Shown here piece after piece: positions 1-6,744 of a stretch of DNA of 24,945 nucleotides. How positions within the stretch are numbered: position 1 is the first letter of the stretch; each line of letters starts with the position of its first letter. Source of the stretch: JACQFK01 sp035644495. GTDB taxonomy: Bacteria; Planctomycetota; MHYJ01; JACPRB01. The position numbers and the translations under genes were made by a program. The stretch spans positions 1 to 24,945 of the forward strand of contig DASQOM010000352.1 of assembly GCA_035644495.1 (NCBI GenBank). Direction: 5' to 3'. The notes beneath the pieces were generated by a model. It was not told where the DNA came from, searched no databases, and was given only the letters and a program-made list of their open reading frames with translations.

Positions 1-1
1 C

Positions 2-283
2 CCGGACGTGAACGGCGACAGGACCGAGTCGGTGGCGGACCTCGGCCTCCTGATCGGCGATACCTGGACCGGTCCTTACCGCAACCCGGCCTTCAGTCCG
101 GCTCGCGGGCCGTCCGGGCGGCCTCCCGTCGTCCGCGACGCGGATAAGGTCCGCTATACCGCGAAACTCAAGACGGGGATCGCCGGCCGCCCGGCCGCGA
201 TCCTGCTCTCCTCGCCGATCCTCGACGACGTGACCCTCTTCTTCGCCGAGGGCCGCCGTTACCTGGGATGGGTGTGTCCATGA
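2..283 (+). CDS. 3' end of a hypothetical protein (cut by left edge)
   Basis: The reading frame is open from the first bases and ends at TGA 281-283, so this is probably the C-terminal ~93 residues of a longer gene that begins outside the window. A GTG at position 8 could in principle start a 91-residue protein, but no Shine-Dalgarno site precedes it. The visible part is rich in Arg and Pro and ends in a stretch reading DDVTLFFAEGRRYLGWVCP. No family is recognised. The stop overlaps the start of the next gene (ATGA), which indicates a common transcript with the two secreted proteins downstream. Confidence 0.55.
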   Translation, partial: PDVNGDRTESVADLGLLIGDTWTGPYRNPAFSPARGPSGRPPVVRDADKVRYTAKLKTGIAGRPAAILLSSPILDDVTLFFAEGRRYLGWVCP

Positions 284-951
284 TGACGATCCTCATGCTC
301 CTGGCCTGCCAGGACGCGCCGACGCCGTTCCGCGCGACGATGACCATCGAACGCTTCGCCCGACGCGAGGATCGCGTCCGCGTCGACACCGGCGACCTGG
401 CCGTCCGGCCGGGCGAGGCGCTGATCTACGAGTCGCGGACCCTGAAGCTGCTCCTGAAGGAGCGTCGGGGGATCGAGAGGCACGGCGGCGAGCGCCGGGT
501 CACGGCCTGGGACCTGTCGAAGCCCGAGAACTTTCAGCCGCTCGATCTCTGGCGCCTGGCGCCCGCCGCCGTGCGCGAGCTCTTCCAGGAGGTCGAGGAT
601 CGCGCGGACTCGCCGCGTCCGCTGCCGCCGGCCGTCGTCTCCCCCGAAGGCCGGCCCCTGCCCGCCGTCGGGGTCCGACCCGCGGCGGAGTCGCTTGCGT
701 GGGCCGACGGCGTCGATCGCGGCGACGGCTGCCGCCGAGTCATCCTCGTGCCCCGCGATGCGCGCCTGCGGTCGCGGATCACGTCGATCCGCCTCTCCGT
801 GGACTGCGCGACGGGCCGGATCCTGCGGGTCGTCGTCGACTCCCCCGCGCAGGTGCTCACCCTCACCCTGGGCGATTGTCAGGAGGCCGCGTCGCTGGAG
901 GATGCGGTCTTCGTTTGGGATTTTTCAGGCCTTAAAGTGGAGGAACGATGA
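280..951 (+). CDS. secreted LolA-like protein
   Basis: A protein of 223 residues starting at ATG 280, which overlaps the previous stop; an in-frame ATG at 268 is possible but lacks the coupling. It begins with a very short hydrophobic leader (MMTILMLLACQDA), much like the next gene (MMNAVLIMALLCQDA), so both are probably exported; LLAC could also act as a lipobox. After the leader the pattern resembles the LolA/LolB half-barrel fold: an early Thr-rich strand, 'VRPGEALIYES', alternating hydrophobic strands, then VILVPRDA, 'ISIRLSVDCATGRIL' type strands and a final F-x-F/W-D pair. LolA-like proteins bind lipids or lipoprotein acyl chains in the periplasm. The match is by fold pattern only, so the function is tentative. 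It overlaps the next gene by 4 nt. Confidence 0.6.
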   Translation: MMTILMLLACQDAPTPFRATMTIERFARREDRVRVDTGDLAVRPGEALIYESRTLKLLLKERRGIERHGGERRVTAWDLSKPENFQPLDLWRLAPAAVRELFQEVEDRADSPRPLPPAVVSPEGRPLPAVGVRPAAESLAWADGVDRGDGCRRVILVPRDARLRSRITSIRLSVDCATGRILRVVVDSPAQVLTLTLGDCQEAASLEDAVFVWDFSGLKVEER

Positions 952-2051
952 TGAACGCGGTGCTGATCATGGCCCTGCTCTGCCAGGACGCCGACCTCTC
1001 CGTCACCGGGAAGGCGAAGCGGCAGGACAAGGAGTACGAGCTGACGGTCGCCGGAAAAGGCAGGGCGCTGAACGATCAGGAGATCGTGAGCCTGCATTTC
1101 CGCCGGCTCGGGAATCGGGTTCACTGGCCCGACGGCATGCTCGTGACGGAGCCGATCGACGAGGAAATCGGGCGCGTGGCCCACGTCGAGAACCAGTCCT
1201 TCACCCATGCCGAGAAGTTCGCGACCGCAGGTGAAGTCGAGGTTCGCATCGGCGTCGCCAATCCGGAGGGCGGGCCCTCGGAGCCCCGGCAGATCCGGCG
1301 CGTCTTCCGGACGGCGTCGCTGCCGGAGGAGGCCCATGCCCTCGTGACCGACGCCAAGGAGTTCGACGCCGCCCTGCGCGGCGTCCGGCGGATCCTGGAC
1401 GACGTCGACACGATGAAGGCGGAGCCGATGCCCCCCGTGAAGAAGCAGGGGCGGCTTCAGAAGCGGATCGACTGGCGCAAGAACGCCTACCGGCAACAGG
1501 TTGCGGATTCGTCCCTGACGGCGTCGGCCCGCGCGCTGGCGCTCTGGATGGACGACGTCGAGAACGCGACGGAGCTGGAGCAGTCCGGCAAGGATGCGGC
1601 GGGCATGATCTCGGCTCTCTCGGGGACGCCGTTTTCGTGGGCGGACGCCCGGAACCGGCTCCTGACCCTCGAGGCCGTGTCCCTCCGCGAGCGGGCGCTG
1701 CTGATCGTCCGGGAGATCGAAGAGCTGGCCCGGGAGATCACGTCGGCTGGGTCCTCCGGCGATGGCCATCGCTGGGCCCGGCTGGAGAAGGAGCTGTCGC
1801 GGACGCTGGAGATGCTGAAAGAGGCGGATCATGGCTTCCGGGAAGGCATCGCCGGAGGCCACTATGCGTCGCTCGTCGACCTTCCCCAGGGGACGGTGGC
1901 CGACCTGATCCAGGAGACGGCGGACCTGTTCCAGGCCGCCGCAAGCTGCATCCACTGCACCCCCTCGGCCGATGCGGATCTGGCCGACCTTGGCCGGAAG
2001 CTGATGGACCGCGCGGCCGCCTTCGAAGTGCGCATTCGAACCCATCCCTAG
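948..2051 (+). CDS. hypothetical secreted helical protein
   Basis: A protein of 367 residues starting at ATG 948 (ATGA overlap with the previous stop) behind a good ribosome site (GTGGAGG, 937-943). It has a short leader of about 14 residues with a possible cleavage near CQDA. Residues ~15-125 are rich in beta-type residues and hold a conserved-looking stretch LHFRRLGNRVHWPDG. Residues ~130-350 are strongly helical, with Glu/Arg-rich segments and a CIHC pair near the C-terminus that could bind metal or haem, although the CxxCH haem motif is absent. No named family is recognised. Coupling with the LolA-like gene suggests the same periplasmic process. Confidence 0.6.
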   Translation: MMNAVLIMALLCQDADLSVTGKAKRQDKEYELTVAGKGRALNDQEIVSLHFRRLGNRVHWPDGMLVTEPIDEEIGRVAHVENQSFTHAEKFATAGEVEVRIGVANPEGGPSEPRQIRRVFRTASLPEEAHALVTDAKEFDAALRGVRRILDDVDTMKAEPMPPVKKQGRLQKRIDWRKNAYRQQVADSSLTASARALALWMDDVENATELEQSGKDAAGMISALSGTPFSWADARNRLLTLEAVSLRERALLIVREIEELAREITSAGSSGDGHRWARLEKELSRTLEMLKEADHGFREGIAGGHYASLVDLPQGTVADLIQETADLFQAAASCIHCTPSADADLADLGRKLMDRAAAFEVRIRTHP

Positions 2052-2070
2052 TCCCCTCTCTCTCCCTTCC

Positions 2071-2107
2071 AAGGCGCGGGGGGCGCTCAACACGCTCCCC
2101 GCGCCTT
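2071..2107 (+). terminator. GC-rich hairpin after the first gene chain
   Basis: A perfect 11-bp stem (AAGGCGCGGGG / CCCCGCGCCTT) with a 15-nt loop lies 20 nt after the stop at 2051. It is followed by a weak pyrimidine tail (GTCTCT) rather than a clean T run. It most likely ends transcription of the secreted-protein chain. Confidence 0.55.
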
Positions 2108-2153
2108 GTCTCTATCCCGGGCCCACCCGCCGATGATCCTCCTCGGACACCTT

Positions 2154-2184
2154 TTGTTGAGGGGTTGGTCAGCGTCTGTATAGG
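2154..2184 (+). promoter_or_regulatory. possible sigma-70 promoter, TTGAGG-16-TATAGG
   Basis: TTGAGG (2157-2162) is separated by 16 nt from TATAGG (2179-2184) in the gap before the YdjY gene. The same CTGTATAGG string recurs at 22694-22701 in front of another gene. It would give a leader of about 125 nt. A second candidate lies closer to the gene at 2221-2249. Confidence 0.3.
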
Positions 2185-2220
2185 AAGTAGCCAATCCTGG
2201 GAACGCGCCGCAGGAATCAG

Positions 2221-2249
2221 TTGTAAATACTTGGTTACAAGTACATTAT
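2221..2249 (+). promoter_or_regulatory. promoter with palindrome in its spacer
   Basis: TTGTAA (2221-2226) and CATTAT (2244-2249) are 17 nt apart, inside an AT-rich patch that stands out in this GC-rich region. The spacer contains the palindrome TACTTG-GTTA-CAAGTA (2228-2243), which fills it almost exactly, as expected of a repressor or activator site. Transcription would start near 2256, about 60 nt before the ATG at 2316. Confidence 0.4.
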
Positions 2250-2315
2250 GAAATCTGACGTGGCAGCTGGTTTGCAGGGATGGGAACCAGGCGTCGTGTC
2301 ATTTCAGGAGGGGAC

Positions 2316-3206
2316 ATGTCGAAGAATCCGGCGCGCATCCTGAGTCTTCTGACGGCCATTGTCCTCGCGGGCTCCGTCGCCGCGCAGGATAACGAGAAGG
2401 GCGATGAGCCGAATCCCCGGCTGGTCGTGCCGGCGCTCAACGAGCCGGACGTGGACCTGACCGGCAAGGTCACGGAGCGCGAGGACTTCGTCGCGGCGAT
2501 CCAGGGCGGCGGCTTCATCTTCGAGCGCCGGGACTCGGACGGCAAGCGCATCGGCGGCGTCGTCGTTCCGGGCGTGGTGCTGGTGACCCGGGGGCTCGTC
2601 GAGCTCTTCGGCTGCGGGGACGGGGGCAAGGAGCACGAGACGGTGATCCGCCTCGAGAGCAATATCCAGGCGCTCGATCTCGCGCTGACCTCTGCTGGCT
2701 TCAAGCGGGGCAATCTTCCGTCGAAGACCGACCTGACCCTTCCGGAGCAGGGCTCGCGCGTGCTGATCCTCGTCCAGTGGCTCGACAAGAACGGCAAGCT
2801 GGTGACCCACCGGTCCGAGGACCTCATCGTCAGCATGCGGCGCAACTCGCCGATGCCCCGGGTGGGCTGGACGTATGTCGGGCAGTGGATGGACGTCGTC
2901 GATCCCACGAGCCCCAAGGGCGAGAAGAAGCACAAGGTGCTGGCGGCCACGGGCAGCCGGTCGCTGATCACGACCTTCCGGGACCGCACCGCGCTGCTCG
3001 ACAATCCGCTCGAAGAGGCTATAGACGATACCCAGTTCGGGTCGAACTATATGCTGCTCCCGCAGACGGGCACGCCCGTCCGCGTGATCCTCCGCATGCC
3101 GACGGCGGCGGAGCGGGGGGAGATCGCCACGCTCGAGAAGAAGATCGCGGCGGAGCCGAGTAAAGAGTTGCACCAGGGCAAGAGCCGGGAAGATGCTGGG
3201 AAGTAG
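2316..3206 (+). CDS. secreted YdjY-domain protein
   Basis: A protein of 296 residues. The start is set by the strong ribosome site AGGAGGGG (2306-2313) and by the signal peptide that follows (Lys/Arg, then LLTAIVLAGSVAA, cleavage before QDN near residue 24). Residues ~85-262 match the YdjY-type domain known from planctomycete and proteobacterial secreted proteins: GLVELFGC, then GGKEHETVI, a segment on ALLxAGFKRGN, a strand ILVQWLDKNGK, a W-x-Y-x-G-x-W region (183-191), and a final NYMLLPQTGTPVRVILR. The biochemical role of this family is unknown; it is usually exported and adjacent to redox or envelope genes. It is the first gene of a three-gene operon, with the next start only 3 nt after the stop. 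Confidence 0.75.
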   Translation: MSKNPARILSLLTAIVLAGSVAAQDNEKGDEPNPRLVVPALNEPDVDLTGKVTEREDFVAAIQGGGFIFERRDSDGKRIGGVVVPGVVLVTRGLVELFGCGDGGKEHETVIRLESNIQALDLALTSAGFKRGNLPSKTDLTLPEQGSRVLILVQWLDKNGKLVTHRSEDLIVSMRRNSPMPRVGWTYVGQWMDVVDPTSPKGEKKHKVLAATGSRSLITTFRDRTALLDNPLEEAIDDTQFGSNYMLLPQTGTPVRVILRMPTAAERGEIATLEKKIAAEPSKELHQGKSREDAGK

Positions 3207-3209
3207 GGA

Positions 3210-4136
3210 ATGGACGACCTGACCGGGACGCTGGCGGGATACCGCCGCCGCATCCGCCTGGCGAGAGCCGGGACCGCGGCGCTGCGCTGGGGATTTCATG
3301 CCTCGGTCGCCGCCTGCCTGACCCTCGCCGTGGTCAAGTTCGCCGGCATCTCCCTTCCCCTCGCCGCCGCCGGATCCGTCCTCCTCGCGGTGCCCGTCGC
3401 CATGGCGGCTCTGGAATGGGGGCGCTCCTTCACCCTGCGCGACTGCGCGATCCATCTCGACCGGCGGCTCGGCCTCGAGGAACGCCTCTCGACGGCGATG
3501 GAAGCCGCGGGTCCGATGGCCCCTGTCGTGAAAGCTGATGCGGCCGCGGCCATCGGCCGGAGCCGGCTGCCGTCGCCCCGGCTGCCCCGCGAGGCGAAGC
3601 TGATGGCCGGAAGTCTCGTCCTGGCCGTCGTGCTCGCCGGACTCCCGTCGCCCGAGCGATCCGGCGCGCGGAGCGACCGGGCCCTGGACGCGGTCGCCGC
3701 CATCGAAGCCGCCCGCCTCGAATCCCTCGCGAACGTCGACGTCCGGTTCAAGCCGCTCGCGGACAAGGCCGCCGAGGAGTTGCGTCACGGCCGTCCCGAG
3801 CAGGCCCTGGCCGCGCTCGAGGATCTGGAGAGGATGCTGGCCGAGAAAATGCTGGAGGGCGGGCCGACGGCGTCGGAAACCTCGAAGCTGCTCGACCAGG
3901 CGTCGGCCAGCGCCGAGGCCGTGTCTGCCGAACTGGCCCGGCTGGGCCGCACCGTCCACGCGCCGCCCCCGGCCGTCGCCCAGGCGAAGCTGTCGCGGCA
4001 GACGGCGGCATCGACCTTCGAAACGGCCCCCGCGCCGTTCCCGCTGCGGACCAGCGTCTCCGCGGCCGCGGTTTCGGCGGAGATTCCCTGGAGCCCCCGA
4101 TACGATGCCGTCGTGAAGAAATACAGAGGCCATTAG
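3210..4136 (+). CDS. membrane protein with helical soluble tail
   Basis: A protein of 308 residues with ribosome site GTAGGG just upstream. Two hydrophobic segments (about 28-46 and 49-68) form an N-terminal hairpin. They are followed by a short soluble motif CAIHLDRRLGLEERLSTAME (79-98) and a third membrane segment (130-145). The remaining ~160 residues are Ala/Glu-rich helix, likely outside the cytoplasmic membrane. The layout, in particular the HLDRRLGLEERLSTA motif between membrane segments, resembles DUF4175-like proteins of planctomycetes, but this is a pattern judgement. It sits tightly between the YdjY and toroid genes, so the three products probably work together at the envelope. Confidence 0.65.
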   Translation: MDDLTGTLAGYRRRIRLARAGTAALRWGFHASVAACLTLAVVKFAGISLPLAAAGSVLLAVPVAMAALEWGRSFTLRDCAIHLDRRLGLEERLSTAMEAAGPMAPVVKADAAAAIGRSRLPSPRLPREAKLMAGSLVLAVVLAGLPSPERSGARSDRALDAVAAIEAARLESLANVDVRFKPLADKAAEELRHGRPEQALAALEDLERMLAEKMLEGGPTASETSKLLDQASASAEAVSAELARLGRTVHAPPPAVAQAKLSRQTAASTFETAPAPFPLRTSVSAAAVSAEIPWSPRYDAVVKKYRGH

Positions 4137-4146
4137 GAAGAACGTC

Positions 4147-5346
4147 ATGAAGACCATCGCCGCCGTGCTCAGCGTCGCCCTGCTGTCCCTCGGTTCCGGA
4201 CCCGGTGTCCACGCGCTCCCGGGGGATGACGACGTGGCCAAGCGTCTGACGGATGCCTGGGCATCCGCGGCCGACTGGATCGTGAGCCAGCAGGACGAAA
4301 CCGGCGCCTGGAAGTCCGGGCCTGCCGACAAGGCCGCGCCGAGCCCGTCGTTCACGGGGCTCATCCTGGCGGCGCTCGGCAACGCGCCGGCGTCGGTGAA
4401 GGCCAAGTACAAGCCGGCCGTCGACAAGGCCATTGCCTATCTCCTGTCGAAGGTCAACGCCGACGGCTCGGTGGGCGAGGGCCCGACCGGGACCTTCGTG
4501 AAGACCTATGCCACGGGCTGCGCGATGATGGGGCTCGCCTCGGTCGAGCGCACGGACAAGGTCGCCAACGCGATCCGCGGAGGCCAGGCCTACCTGAAGC
4601 AGAACCAGCTCAAGGAGGGCAGGGACGTCGGCGGCAGCGGCTATGGGGACGAGTCGGGGGGCGGAAGAAAGGGCGTCGCGAACCTGTCGACGACCGGCTT
4701 CTCGGCGGAAGGCATGCATGCGTCGGGCCTGCCGCAGGACGACGAGTACTGGAAGCTCGTCGTGAAGTTCGTCCGCAAGTGCCAGAACAACAGCGAAATC
4801 AACAACGACCCCGGCTTTGCCGCGGAACTGAAGGCGAAGGGCATGGTCGTCGGCGACGACGGCAGTCTCTATTACGCCCCGGACGTCAACCAGCAGAAGC
4901 TCCCGGCCCGGAAAGTCGCCGACAAGGAGTCGATCGCGGGATACGGGTCGATGACCTACGACGGCATCAAGACGTACCTGTATGCCGGCTTCAAGAAGGA
5001 CTCGCCCGAGGTCAAGGCGGCCATCGACTGGGTGCGGAAGAACTACTCTGTCGAGGTCCATCCCGGCTGGCCTTACGATGCGGTCCAGCGCCAGCAGCAG
5101 CGCGGCATCTACCACTACTACATGGTCATGGCCCGGGCCCTGGACGCCTACGGCGAGAACCCCTTCGAGACGTTCGACGGCAAGAAGCACGACTGGGCAC
5201 GAGAGATCGCCGAGCAACTGATCAAGCAGGTCAAGGACTCCAAGATGTGGAAGAACGAGAATCCGGCCTGGTTCGAGGGGGACCCGATCTTGACGACAAG
5301 TTATGTGCTCGTGACCTGCAACACCCTCCTGAAGAACGTAAAATAG
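4147..5346 (+). CDS. secreted terpene-cyclase-like (alpha/alpha toroid) protein
   Basis: A protein of 399 residues with ribosome site AGGAAG and a signal peptide ending near VHA (residue 23). Repeated helix-pair units of the squalene-hopene cyclase/prenyltransferase type are visible: WIVSQQDETGAWKSG with FTGLILAALG (45-78), AIAYLLSKVNADGSVGEG with YATGCAMMGLASV (~95-138), AYLKQNQL with the GGSGYGDE turn, and a final AIDWVRKNYSVEVHPG block. The DxDD motif of squalene cyclases is absent, and the protein is exported. It is therefore not a hopanoid synthase but one of the secreted toroid proteins common in planctomycetes, of unknown role. It is the last gene of the YdjY operon. Confidence 0.75.
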   Translation: MKTIAAVLSVALLSLGSGPGVHALPGDDDVAKRLTDAWASAADWIVSQQDETGAWKSGPADKAAPSPSFTGLILAALGNAPASVKAKYKPAVDKAIAYLLSKVNADGSVGEGPTGTFVKTYATGCAMMGLASVERTDKVANAIRGGQAYLKQNQLKEGRDVGGSGYGDESGGGRKGVANLSTTGFSAEGMHASGLPQDDEYWKLVVKFVRKCQNNSEINNDPGFAAELKAKGMVVGDDGSLYYAPDVNQQKLPARKVADKESIAGYGSMTYDGIKTYLYAGFKKDSPEVKAAIDWVRKNYSVEVHPGWPYDAVQRQQQRGIYHYYMVMARALDAYGENPFETFDGKKHDWAREIAEQLIKQVKDSKMWKNENPAWFEGDPILTTSYVLVTCNTLLKNVK

Positions 5347-5349
5347 CCG

Positions 5350-5355
5350 TATAAT
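5350..5355 (+). promoter_or_regulatory. possible -10 box (TATAAT) before ino1
   Basis: A perfect TATAAT lies 4 nt after the toroid gene stop and ~48 nt before the ino1 start. No good -35 box is found at the right distance (TCCTGA at 17 nt), so a separate ino1 promoter is possible but weakly supported. Confidence 0.3.
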
Positions 5356-5402
5356 CAGAGGCGGGTTGGGCTATAGGGATCTGGGTCATCGAGCGAGGCA
5401 AC

Positions 5403-6629
5403 ATGGATCGCAAGCTGGGCGTGTGGATTGTCGGGGCGTGCGGGAGCGTGGCCACCTGCGCCGTCACGGGCGCTGAGGCCCTGAAGGCCGGGGTCATCCC
5501 GACCTCGGGTCTGGTCACCGAGCTCTCGGATTTCCGGGATCTGGATCTCGTCCGCTTCGACCAGATGGTCTTCGGCGGGCACGAGATCCGCCCGGTCGAC
5601 TGGGTCGCCGCGGCCGAGGAGTTCGGCCGCGACAACGGCGTCCTCACGCCGCAGATCCTGGACGCGGTGCGCCCCGCGCTTCAGAAGCATTCGAAGAACC
5701 TCCGCCCCGGCGTGACGCTCAACAGCGGCAAGGGCGTGGCATCCATCGCCCCCGAAGCGGCCGAGCGCCGCACGTCCCTGCGCGGCATGGTCGACCAGAT
5801 CAAGAAGGACATCGCCGAGTTCCGCGCCAACCACGGGCTCGACCAGGTCGTCGTCGTCCACCTGACCTCGGCGGAGCCGGCCTTCACGGCGCCCCGCGAG
5901 TTCCACTACGTCGAGTCGTTCCTCGCGCTGCTCGAGGCCGACCGCCGCGACCTCTTCCCGGCGAGCGTTCTGTACGCGCTGGCGGCGGTCGAGTCGGCCT
6001 GCCCCTACGTCAATTTCACCACCTGCATCGGTTCCAGCTTCCCGGCGATGGACGAGCTGGCGCGGAAGCACGGCGTGCCGCACGTCGGCCGCGACGGCAA
6101 GACCGGCGAGACGCTGATGAAAACCACGCTCGCCCCGATGTTCGTCGCGAGGAACCTCAAGGTGATGTCGTGGGAAGGCTACAACATGCTCGGGAACCGC
6201 GACGGCAAGGTGCTGGACGCGCCCGACGCCAACAAGGCCAAGTGCATGGACAAGGATGCCTGCCTGCGGGATATCCTCGGCGACGACGAGACGCACTCGC
6301 GCGTCCGGATCGACTATGTCCCCTCGCTGGGCGACTGGAAGACCGCGTGGGACTTCATCCACTTCACGGGCTTCCTGGGCACCAAGATGATCCTGCAGTT
6401 CATCTGGCAGGGCTGCGATTCCGCGCTGGCATCGCCGCTCGTGCTGGACCTGATCCGGATGGCGGACTTCGCCCACCGCTTGAACGAAAGCGGCAACCTG
6501 CGCCACCTGGCCTGCTTCTTCAAGGCCCCCTACGAGGCCGAGGAGCACGGCTTCTACAGCCAGAACGAGAAACTGCTGGCCTATGTGACGGCTCACCGGA
6601 AGGCCCGGGCGGGCGTCCCGGCCCGCTAG
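5403..6629 (+). CDS. ino1: inositol-3-phosphate synthase (myo-inositol-1-phosphate synthase)
   Basis: This enzyme converts glucose 6-phosphate to 1D-myo-inositol 3-phosphate in an NAD-dependent oxidation, aldol-type ring closure and reduction. It is the first step towards inositol lipids, inositol-based solutes or thiols. The 408-residue protein has the Gly-rich NAD-binding start VWIVGACGSVATC (7-19) and NFTTCIG (204-210). The family signature regions DGKTGETLMKTTLAPMF (231-247) and SWEGYNMLGNRDGKVL (256-271) are present, as is the active-site stretch DWKTAWDFIHFTGFLGTKM (311-329), whose lysines (313, 328) match catalytic lysines of the family. Length fits the shorter prokaryotic form. A moderate ribosome site (GAGCGAGG) precedes the ATG. 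No other inositol gene is nearby, so the end product cannot be told. Confidence 0.93.
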   Translation: MDRKLGVWIVGACGSVATCAVTGAEALKAGVIPTSGLVTELSDFRDLDLVRFDQMVFGGHEIRPVDWVAAAEEFGRDNGVLTPQILDAVRPALQKHSKNLRPGVTLNSGKGVASIAPEAAERRTSLRGMVDQIKKDIAEFRANHGLDQVVVVHLTSAEPAFTAPREFHYVESFLALLEADRRDLFPASVLYALAAVESACPYVNFTTCIGSSFPAMDELARKHGVPHVGRDGKTGETLMKTTLAPMFVARNLKVMSWEGYNMLGNRDGKVLDAPDANKAKCMDKDACLRDILGDDETHSRVRIDYVPSLGDWKTAWDFIHFTGFLGTKMILQFIWQGCDSALASPLVLDLIRMADFAHRLNESGNLRHLACFFKAPYEAEEHGFYSQNEKLLAYVTAHRKARAGVPAR

Positions 6630-6632
6630 CGG

Positions 6633-6665
6633 TGCAATAACTGACTCAGAGTCACTTATTGCACG
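6633..6665. terminator. 33-bp near-perfect inverted repeat after ino1
   Basis: Two 16-nt arms (left GTGCAATAACTGACTC, right its reverse complement with one mismatch) meet around a single A, starting 3 nt after the ino1 stop. As RNA it folds into a 14-15 bp hairpin, suitable as a terminator in either direction, but no T run follows. As DNA it could also be a protein-binding palindrome. Confidence 0.55.
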
Positions 6666-6710
6666 GCTGCCGTCGTATCAGCCTTATGGCGTTCGCCGCG
6701 GCCCCCCGCT

Positions 6711-6716
6711 ATAATC
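6711..6716 (+). promoter_or_regulatory. -10 box (TATAAT) before the FGE-like pair
   Basis: A perfect TATAAT lies 29 nt before the ATG at 6745. The -35 region is weak (TTATGG at 6685-6690, spacer 20), so the promoter may need an activator. The upstream inverted repeat at 6633-6665 separates it from ino1. Confidence 0.45.
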
Positions 6717-6744
6717 TGCCCTCTTGATGCCAGGGGAGAGCTTC

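Noticed and set aside
2304..4433. A 709-codon open frame on the - strand
   Set aside because: Antisense of the YdjY and membrane-protein genes. No ribosome site, and composition is Arg/Gly-rich without domains.
4147..5346. Squalene-hopene cyclase
   Set aside because: The helix repeats are similar, but the protein is short, carries a signal peptide and lacks the DxDD catalytic motif.
5290..5355. TTGACG (5290) with TATAAT (5350) as a promoter pair
   Set aside because: The spacing is 54 nt, far too long for one sigma-70 promoter.
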